Below the pieces are notes generated by a model. That model saw only the letters and a program-made list of their open reading frames with translations, was not told the DNA's origin and did not search any database. DNA of 64,000 nucleotides from an uncultured Opitutia bacterium (GTDB lineage Bacteria > Verrucomicrobiota > Verrucomicrobiia > Opitutales > Opitutaceae). The stretch lies in the NCBI GenBank assembly GCA_903855985.1, contig CAIOAO010000013.1, positions 28,979 to 92,978 on the forward strand, in the 5' to 3' direction. The translations under genes and the position numbers were made by a program. The stretch's first letter is position 1. Each line of letters begins with the position of its first letter. This document shows, piece by piece, positions 16,244 through 24,447 of this stretch.

Positions 16244-17533
16244 ATGCCCGATCTCATCGTCAACGGCGGCAAAGCCCTCTCCGGCACCATCACGCCGTCG
16301 GGCAACAAGAACTCCGCGCTGCCCATCCTCTGCGCCACGCTCCTGACCGACGCGCCTGTGCGGCTGCTGAACGTCCCCGCCATCACCGACGTCGACAAGC
16401 TCGTCTCGTTTTTCTCCGAGCAGGGCTCGAAGATCACCTGGGACAAGGCCACGGGCACGATGACGCTCGACCACTCGTCCTTTGACGGCGCCCGCCTCCA
16501 GGGCGAACTGCCGTCCGGCATGCGTTCGTCCGTGCTGCTGTTCGCCCCGCTGCTCCAGCGTCTGAAGAAGATCGCCATCCCGACCAACGCCAAGGGCTGC
16601 TCCCTCGGCATCCGGGAGCTCGACCCGCACCTTGAGATCCTCGAAAAACTCGGCGCCCGGATTTCCCACCGGAAGTCGCTGACGATGACGCTCAAGGATC
16701 GCTTCCAGGGCGCCCGCCACTGGCCGGACTACATGTCCGTCACCGCCACGGAGAATTTCGTCATGGCCGCCGCCCTCGCCGAGGGCACCTCCGTCATCAT
16801 CAACGCCGCCAGCGAGCCGCACGTGCAGGACCTCTGTGCCGTCCTCGTCGGCATGGGCGCGAAAATCTCCGGCCTCGGCACCAGCCAGCTCACCGTCGAG
16901 GGCGTGAAGCGCCTCAAGGGCGGCACGTTCACCATCAACACCGACTACCACGAGGTCGTGACCTTTCTCGCCCTCGGCGCCATCACCGGCGGCGAGGTCC
17001 GGGTGCGCCACTCGCTGCCGCACCACTTCGACCTCATCACGCGCTCGTTCGAGAAGCTCGGCGTCGTCATCGAGCACCAGGGCGACACCGCCATCGTCCG
17101 CCGCGGCCAGAAACTCGTCATCGAGTCGCCCTACACGAGCAACCTCCTCCCGAAGATCGAGGCCGCCCCGTGGCCGTATTTCCCCGTGGACCTGCTGCCG
17201 TGCATGATCGCACTGTCGGTCCGCGCGAAGGGCGCCATCCAGTTTTGGAACAAGGTCTACGAGGGCGGCTTCACCTGGATCCCCGAGCTCTCGAAGTTCG
17301 GCGCGCATGTCGTGGTCAGCGACCCGCACCGCATCATCGTCTTCGGCGACCGCCCGTTGCGCCCCGCCACCGTGGACGCCCCCTACATCATCCGCGCCGC
17401 CGTCGCGCTCTACATGGTCGCCGCCAGCATCCCGGGCCGCTCGGTCGTGAAAAACGCCGACACCATCAAGCGCGCCCACCCGAACTTCGTCGAAAACCTC
17501 CGCAGCCTCGGCGCCGAAGTGGAGTGGAAGTGA
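16244..17533 (+). CDS. murA: UDP-N-acetylglucosamine 1-carboxyvinyltransferase
   Basis: First committed step of peptidoglycan synthesis: transfers enolpyruvate from PEP to UDP-GlcNAc. 429 residues, two inverted EPSP-synthase-type domains. The start MPDLIVNGGK fits the family; the Lys22-Asn23 pair is in PSGNKNSALP. The catalytic cysteine, target of fosfomycin, is present as Cys119 in KGCSLGIREL, followed by the usual acidic and His residues (DPHLEIL). The motif differs from the common GGCxIGxRPVD, so this may be a diverged MurA. The C-terminus is conventional. The in-frame extension upstream is the RGG gene in another frame and not part of the gene. Directly followed by a hairpin repeat and ruvB. 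Confidence 0.93.
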   Translation: MPDLIVNGGKALSGTITPSGNKNSALPILCATLLTDAPVRLLNVPAITDVDKLVSFFSEQGSKITWDKATGTMTLDHSSFDGARLQGELPSGMRSSVLLFAPLLQRLKKIAIPTNAKGCSLGIRELDPHLEILEKLGARISHRKSLTMTLKDRFQGARHWPDYMSVTATENFVMAAALAEGTSVIINAASEPHVQDLCAVLVGMGAKISGLGTSQLTVEGVKRLKGGTFTINTDYHEVVTFLALGAITGGEVRVRHSLPHHFDLITRSFEKLGVVIEHQGDTAIVRRGQKLVIESPYTSNLLPKIEAAPWPYFPVDLLPCMIALSVRAKGAIQFWNKVYEGGFTWIPELSKFGAHVVVSDPHRIIVFGDRPLRPATVDAPYIIRAAVALYMVAASIPGRSVVKNADTIKRAHPNFVENLRSLGAEVEWK

Positions 17534-17540
17534 TTCCGGA

Positions 17541-17632
17541 TTTAACCACGAAGCTCACGAAGCCAGAGAAAAAACAATCTGCGGTCGGATCGAGGATTTC
17601 GCTTCGTGACCTTCGTGCCCTTCGTGGTTAAA
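17541..17632. repeat. Family B hairpin repeat (CACGAAG units)
   Basis: Arms 17541-17564 and about 17610-17632 are inverted with roughly 20 of 23 bases matching, both beginning TTTAACCACGAAG when read inward. Each arm repeats the unit CACGAAG with a 9-nt period. The centre is about 45 bases. The element is 92 bases long and occupies the space between murA and ruvB, ending ten bases before the ruvB start codon. Confidence 0.85.
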
Positions 17633-17642
17633 AATAGACCTC

Positions 17643-18683
<1,041 letters not shown>

Positions 18684-18684
18684 G

Positions 18685-19737
18685 TCAGAGCTTGAGCGCG
18701 ATTTCCTTGCCCTGGGCCGACGAGGCGTAGATCGCCTCGAGGATGCCGATGACCTTGATCGTCTCGGTCCACGGCACCGGCGAGGGTTTGCCGTTCTGCA
18801 CGCAGTCCACGAACGCCGCGATCTCGTTCCAGTGCGGGTGCGGCACGTGCCCCGGGCTCTTCAGCGTGCCCTGCGCGAACGCGCCGTTCGTCACCGTCGC
18901 AAAGTCCGCGCTGGGCCATTTCAGGCCGCCCTTTTTGCCAAAAATCTGGGCCAGCAGCTCCTCATCCTCGACCTGGTGGCACATCCACGCCGCCTCGAGG
19001 AGGAGCGTGGCGCCGTTGTCAAAGTGCACGATGCCCGTGGCAAAATCCTCGACGGAGTAACGCTCACGGTCCCACTCGCCCCACTGGTTGGGCATGTCGT
19101 GGCCCTTGGCGAAGACGGTCTTCGACGTGCCGGACACGCGCACGGGCTTTGGGAAATCCATCAGCCACAGGCAGAGGTCGAGCGCATGCACGCCGATGTC
19201 CATGCACGGGCCGCCGCCGGCGAGCTTGGCGTCGATGAAACCCGGGGAAGGCGGCAGCCAGGCACGGCGCATCGCGCGGACGCGGGCGTGGTAGGCCTCG
19301 CCCATGTTGCCGCCGTCCACCCAGGCCTTGGCGGCCACCGCGCTCGAGGTGAAGCGCTGGTGCTGCGCGGTCATGAGCTTGAGCTTGTTCTTGTCCGCCA
19401 GCTTGCCCATCGCGCGCACCTCCGCGGTCGAGACCGCCAGGGGTTTTTCGCAGATGACGTTCACCCCGGCGCCCAGCGCGGCGAGGGCGGCAGGCGTGTG
19501 CACCTTGTTCGGCGTGCAGATGTCCACCGCGTCGAGATCGAGCTTCAGCAGGTCGCGGTAGTCGGAGAAGGTCTTCACCCCGCCCGCGGCCGCCGCGGCC
19601 TTGGCCGCCGTGGCCTCCGAAACGTCGGCGATGCCGACGATTTCGACGTCCGGAAGATTCTTCCAGCCGGGGATGTGCACGGCCTGGGCGATGCCGCCCC
19701 CGCCGATGAGACCAACGCGGAATTTACGGGATTTCAT
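18685..19737 (-). CDS. Gfo/Idh/MocA-family oxidoreductase
   Basis: NAD(P)-dependent sugar or cyclitol dehydrogenase family. 350 residues from the ATG at 19737. N-terminal Rossmann motif GLIGGGGIAQ at residues 9-18, then CTPNKVHTPAALAAL and the signature CEKPLA with the catalytic-site Lys. The C-terminal alpha/beta domain includes GGGPCMDIGVHALDLCLWLM, in which the Asp and His are the usual proton-transfer residues. Substrate unknown; members in this phylum are often involved in sugar or inositol metabolism. The open frame upstream is antisense of the next gene. Confidence 0.9.
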   Translation of the reverse strand: MKSRKFRVGLIGGGGIAQAVHIPGWKNLPDVEIVGIADVSEATAAKAAAAAGGVKTFSDYRDLLKLDLDAVDICTPNKVHTPAALAALGAGVNVICEKPLAVSTAEVRAMGKLADKNKLKLMTAQHQRFTSSAVAAKAWVDGGNMGEAYHARVRAMRRAWLPPSPGFIDAKLAGGGPCMDIGVHALDLCLWLMDFPKPVRVSGTSKTVFAKGHDMPNQWGEWDRERYSVEDFATGIVHFDNGATLLLEAAWMCHQVEDEELLAQIFGKKGGLKWPSADFATVTNGAFAQGTLKSPGHVPHPHWNEIAAFVDCVQNGKPSPVPWTETIKVIGILEAIYASSAQGKEIALKL

Positions 19738-19863
19738 AAGGTAAGCGGGGCAAGCGATGCCGACCGCGCGGCCCGCGACAACATCAAATCGTCCCGGGCG
19801 GGTTGGAACTTTCAACTCCCGTCCCGCCGGTGAATCTGCCTTGGCTTCGCCGGGACGGCGTTT

Positions 19864-20846
19864 ATGCCGGTGCGAATGGACGCTTCCACCCCACCCCCGG
19901 TCCCGCCGGTCTTCAAGGACCGCCGGACCGGCCTGATCGTCTTCGGTATTTTCGCCCTCCTCATCGGCGGCGCCTGCGCCCTGTTTGTGCCCCTGGCGTT
20001 TGTGAGCCAGATGATGGTGGCCCGGCGCTTTGGCACGGAGTTCGATGCCTCGGCCGCCTTCATCAGCGCAGGCCTGTATGGCCTGATTGCCGTCGTGATG
20101 ATCTGGCTGGGCGTGGGCTCCATTCTCGCGCGGCGCTGGGCCCGGGCGCTGCTGCTCTGCCTCGGCTGGCTGGGACTGATCATCGGCCTGCTCGCCATGC
20201 CCGCCGTGTACCTGGCGATGAATTCCATCGGCGAAACCCTGCGGGCGCAGGGCCAGGCCGTGCCGCCCGGTACGCTCGCCCTCATCAAGTTTTTCGCGAT
20301 CGCGACGACGTTTGTGATCTACATCGTGATCCCCGGTGTCGCCGTGCTGTTTTACCGCAGCCCCCACGTGAAGCATACCTGCGAGGTGCGCGACCCCGTC
20401 GAGCGCTGGACCGACCGCTGCCCGTGCTGGCGCTGGTCCTGCTGAAAAGCTTCGGCGCCGTGACCGTGCTGCTGATTCTTCCCGTCTATGGCAGCGTCTT
20501 CCCGCTCGCCGGCCTGGTCGTGCACGGCGGCGTGGCCCGGCTGTGCTGGCTCCTCGTGATTGTTTTCATGGCGTATGCGGCGTGGGGTTTCTACCGGCTG
20601 GATCGGCAGGCCTGGTGGGTCTACGCCGTGGGCGCGACCGTGCTGTGGGCCTCGTCCCTGCTGACCTTCCAACACATCGGCCTGATTGAGTTCTACCGGC
20701 AGATGGGGATGCCCGAACGTCAACTCGCGCACATGGCCGGAAACCCCCTCTTCCTGAACGGCACGCTCCTGTGGCTCAGCCTGCTCAGCATGGGGGCTTT
20801 TCTCGGCTACCTGCTGTACGTCCGGCGCTACTTTACCCGGTCATAA
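19864..20846 (+). pseudogene. Multi-pass membrane protein interrupted by a one-base deletion
   Basis: Two overlapping frames give one protein. From ATG 19864 (or ATG 19876) the first frame runs to a TGA at 20443-20445, with four hydrophobic segments and a Trp-Thr-Asp-Arg block at 20407-20418. The second frame resumes at 20418 as LPVLALVLLKSFGAV and continues to TAA at 20844-20846 with about four more membrane segments. Adding one C after 20418 joins them into a single protein of about 327 residues with seven or eight membrane spans. No heptanucleotide slippery site is seen, so a mutation or a sequencing error is more likely than programmed shifting. Function not recognised. Its stop codon abuts that of the convergent SDR gene. 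Confidence 0.7.
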
Positions 20847-21587
20847 GTCACCCAGCTGCGGGCGGAGGATGATCTCCTCCACCACGGTGCGGCGGGAGAG
20901 CCGGTAAATGTCCAGGAACGCCCGCGCCACGTCCTCGGCCGGCATCATTCGCGTCTCGGACACGCCGCTACCCTTCCACGAGGGCGACGCCGTCGCGCCG
21001 GGATACACGCAGCAAACGCGCACGCCCTTGTCCTTCAGCTCGGCGCGCATGACCTTCGACAGCCCGGTGAGGCCGAATTTGGCGGAACTGTACCCCGTAC
21101 CGCCCGGGTAGGCGCTCAGTCCGGCGATCGAGCCCATGTTGAAGACGTCGCCGCGGCCGCGCTTGATCATCGCGGGCAGAAACGCCCGTGAGACGAGGAA
21201 CACGCTGCGCAGGTTGGCCGCGATCTGCTGGTCAAACTCCGCCACGCTCATCGCGATCAGCGGCGCGCCGGCAAACTTGCCGGCGTTGTTGATGAGTACG
21301 TCCACGGTGCCGAAACGCTTGGCCACGGCCTTCGCCATCGCCGCGACCGAGGCCTCGTCGGCCACGTCACAGGGGAAGATCTCCACGGTGGCGCCGAGCT
21401 TCGCGCAGGCGCGGGCGACGGTGGCCAGGTTCTTGGCATTGCGCGCCACGAGCGCGAGGCGCACGCCCTTGATTTGCTGCGCAAAGACCTTCGCAATGGC
21501 CTCGCCAATGCCCTGCGAGGAGCCGGTCACCAGCACAACCGGCTTGATTTTTTCCGCGGATGACGCGGATGAACGCGGATTACTCAT
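20841..21587 (-). CDS. Short-chain dehydrogenase/reductase, classical type
   Basis: 248 residues. Cofactor motif TGSSQGIG at residues 21-28, NNAG at 100-103, catalytic Ser153, Tyr166 and Lys170 in the SxxxY..K arrangement (YSSAK). NADP(H) or NAD(H) oxidoreductase of unknown substrate. The first 11 codons or so (SNPRSSASSAE) are translated from the family A repeat arm at 21551-21580 and not typical of the family, which normally starts just before VVLVTG. The ATG overlaps the stop of the GxxExxY gene (ATGAGTAA), which suggests translational coupling. A GTG just before the TGSSQGIG block could be an older start. Confidence 0.9.
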   Translation of the reverse strand: MSNPRSSASSAEKIKPVVLVTGSSQGIGEAIAKVFAQQIKGVRLALVARNAKNLATVARACAKLGATVEIFPCDVADEASVAAMAKAVAKRFGTVDVLINNAGKFAGAPLIAMSVAEFDQQIAANLRSVFLVSRAFLPAMIKRGRGDVFNMGSIAGLSAYPGGTGYSSAKFGLTGLSKVMRAELKDKGVRVCCVYPGATASPSWKGSGVSETRMMPAEDVARAFLDIYRLSRRTVVEEIILRPQLGDL

Positions 21588-21992
21588 CGGATTCTCGGAT
21601 CACTCGTTTCCATTGGAGTTTGGCATGTTTGAAATTCAGCAGGAGAGCCAGCTTCAGTTTGGTGATGGCCAGATAACCAATCATTTGGCGCAGGTGCGTT
21701 TCACTGAATGTCTCGACGACCTTGGGATCGGCAATAACCAGGCCATCGATGATAGCATCCGGTATCAACGCGCCGATCTGTTTCCCGGAATAATAAACCG
21801 TGAAGAACTTCTGCTGCTCCACTGCATGACCCCTCTTCTTCAACTCAATCACCAGTGCCCGTTCGTAGAGTTTCTCGTCCAGCCCCGGCCCAAGTTCATT
21901 CAATACGGCCATGGCTGCTCAGATCGCCTTTCCGCTCAGATCCTCGTGAATCATCGGCATTTATCCGCGTTCATCCGCGCCCTCCGCGGAAA
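21551..21992. mobile_element. Candidate inverted-repeat-flanked element carrying a GxxExxY gene (family A)
   Basis: Inverted arms 21551-21580 and 21963-21992, 30 nt each and identical at 28 positions, enclose one gene. Read inward each arm starts TTTCCGCGGA and ends CGCGGATGAACGCGGAT, three repeats of a CGCGGAT unit. The enclosed frame starts at 21958-21960, inside three bases of the right arm, and stops at 21580, touching the left arm, so gene and arms fit together with no spare sequence. No transposase is encoded, and I see no clear target duplication: flanks read ...GGCTTGATT and GGATCGAGC... . A single arm recurs at 61-90. Mobility is inference. Confidence 0.6.
21580..21912 (-). CDS. GxxExxY protein, N-terminally truncated by a UGA
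   Basis: 110 residues from the ATG at 21912. The family name motif is present as GPGLDEKLYE (G-x-x-E-x-x-Y). The family's function is unknown; its fold is nuclease-like in some predictions but I cannot confirm that here. The frame continues upstream through 16 more codons from ATG 21960 (MPMIHEDLSGKAI, then UGA at 21919-21921, then AA before Met), which matches the usual N-terminus of the family if the UGA replaces a Gly GGA codon. The AUG three codons after the UGA could allow re-initiation. It overlaps the SDR start by eight bases. Bounded on both sides by inverted arms of the family A repeat. Confidence 0.75.
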   Translation of the reverse strand: MAVLNELGPGLDEKLYERALVIELKKRGHAVEQQKFFTVYYSGKQIGALIPDAIIDGLVIADPKVVETFSETHLRQMIGYLAITKLKLALLLNFKHAKLQWKRVIRESDE

Positions 21993-22009
21993 GGATCGAG
22001 CGTATTTTT

Positions 22010-22987
22010 TCAGCACCGCAGTGAGCTGAAATCCATGAAGTCGGCGCTGAAGCCGCCCTTCACGCCCTTGCAAATCACGCTCACGGCGTCGTGCGAGTGC
22101 AGCGACTCCTGGTGCGAGCACGCGATTTGGAAATCCTTAATGCGCCGGTCGCCGTTGAACTCGCGGTAGAGCAGCCGGGCGGCGTCCTCCACGAACTTCA
22201 GGTTCGCCCCGTTCAGCTCGGCGAACGCCTGCTCGTCCTCGCGCTTCACCATCACCTGCGTCTCCGTCTGGAGCGCGTTGAGGCAGTGGGCGCGGACGTC
22301 CTCGATCCAGATCTTTTTGCCCTCGCGCTCCTCGATGGTCACGCGCGCCTTGCTGCGCTGCGAGTGCGGCACGCCGTACTTGCCGCGCTTGTCCCGCGCG
22401 TGCTCGTTCAGCTCCGCCGAGCACGGGCACGCGGAGGAATAGACGAAGTCAAAGTGGATGAAGCGGCGGTAGCGCCCGGCGCGCGTCATCACGCCCTCGA
22501 AGGCCACCTCGTAGTACTGCCAGCCCTCCAGCCCGCTGCGCAGGCTCGGCTGGAGCATCGGGTACGAAAACGCCACCTGCAGCCGCGCGGCCTTGCTGTC
22601 CACCTTGCGCATGTAGGCCTTCAGGATCTTGCCCATCCACTCGCCGGTGATCACGCCCTCCTTGTGATCGTAGAACGAGCGCATGATGCGGCTCATGTTG
22701 ATGCCCTTCAGCTCGGCCTCGAGCGAGACGGTGCCGGTCACGCGGCTCTCGAGGGTGAGCGTCTTGCCGGCCTTGGTGCGGTATTTCAGCGGGAGGCGGA
22801 AATTGTGGATGCCGACCTGCTGGATCGGCACGCGCGCGCCCTGCAGCGCCGTCGGCGAGGCCTCCATCATGTCGGGCAGCGTCGCCACGTAGGCGGGGGT
22901 GGCGCGGAACGCCGCGTCGTAGGTGTGCTTGATCCGCGCGGCGGTGCCGTCCGCGGAGCGGTGGAGATACATCGGTTTGTGCTTCAT
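22010..22987 (-). CDS. folE2: GTP cyclohydrolase FolE2 (type IB)
   Basis: Converts GTP to 7,8-dihydroneopterin triphosphate at the head of folate, biopterin and queuosine pathways, and unlike FolE it can work without zinc. 325 residues. The tunnelling-fold active site has [10 protein letters not shown] with Cys187 and Cys189, and a later SQRSKARV and HSHDA-type segment. Length and motifs match FolE2, not FolE. The PTPS/QueD-like gene is 63 bases upstream on the same strand, so the two probably form an operon that makes a tetrahydropterin. The family A element lies 18 bases past the stop codon. Confidence 0.95.
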   Translation of the reverse strand: MKHKPMYLHRSADGTAARIKHTYDAAFRATPAYVATLPDMMEASPTALQGARVPIQQVGIHNFRLPLKYRTKAGKTLTLESRVTGTVSLEAELKGINMSRIMRSFYDHKEGVITGEWMGKILKAYMRKVDSKAARLQVAFSYPMLQPSLRSGLEGWQYYEVAFEGVMTRAGRYRRFIHFDFVYSSACPCSAELNEHARDKRGKYGVPHSQRSKARVTIEEREGKKIWIEDVRAHCLNALQTETQVMVKREDEQAFAELNGANLKFVEDAARLLYREFNGDRRIKDFQIACSHQESLHSHDAVSVICKGVKGGFSADFMDFSSLRC

Positions 22988-23050
22988 GTCGTTTTTGTAC
23001 GTTTCAAACGGCCAGGCGGTTGTGACGATAACCTTGGCTGGCCGTAAATC

Positions 23051-23530
23051 TTAGGAGGCGTCGGGTCCGCGATACTCGGCGAAATTGCGCGGGGTTTCGT
23101 AGAGTCGCACGCAATGCAGCCGGCCGGCGGTGATGAACGGCTCGATCTCGTTCCAGAACGCAATCACGAGGTTCTCGGTCGAGGGATTGATGCCGCGGAG
23201 GAAGTCCACCTCCTCGTTGAGGTTGTGATGGTCGCACTTGTCCACCACCGCGCGGTGCAGGATGCGCTTCAACTCGCCGAGGTCCATGACGTAGCCGGTC
23301 TCCGGGTCGGGCTGGCCGCGGAGGGTGACCTCCAACACGTAATTGTGGCCGTGCCAGTGCGGGTTGGTGCAGAGCCCGTATTTCTCGGTGTTCCACTTCT
23401 GGCTCTTCGCCGGGTTGTGCAGCCGGTGCGCGGAGTTGAAATGTACCTGCCGGGTGATGAACACGGTGCCGGTGAGCACGCGCGGGGCGCGGTGAGCGGA
23501 TGTCTGGCGGCGGCGGGGGGAGGCAGGCAT
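23051..23530 (-). CDS. queD: 6-pyruvoyl-tetrahydropterin synthase / QueD-family enzyme
   Basis: 159 residues. Tunnelling-fold PTPS superfamily: zinc ligands are His35 (FNSAHRL) and His60/His62 in HWHGHNY, and Cys54 precedes them in GLCTNPHWHGHNY, with the active-site Asp-His (CDHHNL) and STENLVI further on. The CxxxxxHGHNY arrangement, with the long PDPETGYVMDLGELK segment, resembles eukaryotic PTPS more than E. coli QueD. It would act on dihydroneopterin triphosphate made by FolE2, giving either 6-pyruvoyl-tetrahydropterin or 6-carboxytetrahydropterin. No queC, queE or queF lies nearby, so I name it queD only by convention. Confidence 0.85.
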   Translation of the reverse strand: MPASPRRRQTSAHRAPRVLTGTVFITRQVHFNSAHRLHNPAKSQKWNTEKYGLCTNPHWHGHNYVLEVTLRGQPDPETGYVMDLGELKRILHRAVVDKCDHHNLNEEVDFLRGINPSTENLVIAFWNEIEPFITAGRLHCVRLYETPRNFAEYRGPDAS

Positions 23531-23564
23531 GGCCGGACAGAGGTACGCATAAAATGCCTCGGGT

Positions 23565-23608
23565 CAATGCGTCACGGGGGTTTGCGCCGTCACGGCGGAA
23601 TTGCATTG
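23565..23608. promoter_or_regulatory. Paired direct repeats in a divergent promoter region
   Basis: The 113-base gap between queD (-) and the MBL gene (+) contains CGTCACGGGGG at 23570-23580 and CGTCACGGCGG at 23588-23598, 10 of 11 identical and 18 bases apart, inside an inverted pair CAATGC (23565-23570) and GCATTG (23603-23608). Direct repeats two helical turns apart in a divergent promoter suggest an operator. No protein is identified. Confidence 0.35.
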
Positions 23609-23643
23609 AGGACCTCGCCGGGGCGCGCTTGCTGGCAACCATC

Positions 23644-24447
23644 ATGGCCATGCGCTTTTGCATCCTCGGCAGCGGCAGTTCGGGCAACAGCGCCCTGCTC
23701 CACACCGAGGGCGCGCGCGTGCTGGTCGATGCCGGGTTTTCGGCGCGCAAACTGGCCGCGCTGCTCGCCGCGGCGGGCGAGGAACTCGGGCGGATTGACG
23801 CCATCTTCCTCACGCACGAGCACGGCGACCACGCCGCGGGCCTCGAGGGCTTGAAGAAATTCCCCCATATCCGCGTCTTCGCCAACGCCGCCACCGCCCG
23901 CGCCGTCCAGGCCGGCCTCTCCCATAAACCCGACTGGCAGATCTTCGAGACCGGCGCCCGCTTCCGCTTCCGCGACCTCGACGTCGAGAGCTTCACCGTG
24001 CCGCACGATGCCCAGGAGCCGGTCGGCTACCGCTTCAGCAGCGGCGCGGAGGGCGACCTGTTCGCCCCGCGCCGCTCCCTCGCCTTCCTGACCGACCTCG
24101 GGCACGCGCCGCAGCACATCCGCGAGCACATCCGCGACTGCGAGGTCCTCGTCGTGGAGGCCAACCACTGCCCCGAATTGCTCAAGGCCGACCCGAAGCG
24201 CCCGTGGTCCACCAAGCAGCGCATCAGCGGCCGGCACGGCCACCTCTCCAACGAGGGTGCCCGCGAACTGCTCGCCGCCGTCGCCAGCCCGCGCTGGCGC
24301 CGCGTCTACCTCACGCACCTCTCGCGCGACTGCAATTCCCCCGCCGCCGTCGAGCATGCCCTCGCGGAGGTGCGCGCCACGCTGCAGGCATGCCAGTTCG
24401 CCGTGGTCGGCGCCGGTGAAGGCACGCCGTTTTACGACTTCGAGTGA
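23644..24447 (+). CDS. MBL-fold metallo-hydrolase, YycJ/WalJ-like
   Basis: 267 residues from the ATG at 23644. Metallo-beta-lactamase fold with the metal motif THEHGDH at residues 57-63 (His58, His60, Asp62, His63) and a following LTDLGH and LVVEANH. The N-terminal CILGSGSSGNSALL pattern is characteristic of YycJ/WalJ single-strand nuclease-like proteins, which in Firmicutes are linked to walRK; here no such operon exists. Cytoplasmic. Its last 16 bases overlap the 3' end of the convergent OPA transporter gene. Confidence 0.88.
   Translation: MAMRFCILGSGSSGNSALLHTEGARVLVDAGFSARKLAALLAAAGEELGRIDAIFLTHEHGDHAAGLEGLKKFPHIRVFANAATARAVQAGLSHKPDWQIFETGARFRFRDLDVESFTVPHDAQEPVGYRFSSGAEGDLFAPRRSLAFLTDLGHAPQHIREHIRDCEVLVVEANHCPELLKADPKRPWSTKQRISGRHGHLSNEGARELLAAVASPRWRRVYLTHLSRDCNSPAAVEHALAEVRATLQACQFAVVGAGEGTPFYDFE

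Noticed and set aside
16244..17533. murA as a 3-phosphoshikimate 1-carboxyvinyltransferase (aroA)
   Set aside because: Cys119 in KGCSLG and the Lys22-Asn23 pair are MurA features absent in AroA.
20400..20450. Programmed ribosomal frameshift in the membrane protein
   Set aside because: No slippery heptamer and no downstream pseudoknot evident; a single missing C explains it more simply.
21580..21912. GxxExxY gene as a toxin of a toxin-antitoxin pair
   Set aside because: No small partner gene adjoins it, and nothing in the sequence points to toxicity.
21919..21921. UGA in the GxxExxY gene as selenocysteine
   Set aside because: The family has Gly here and no SECIS-like hairpin is seen downstream; a point mutation is the simpler reading.
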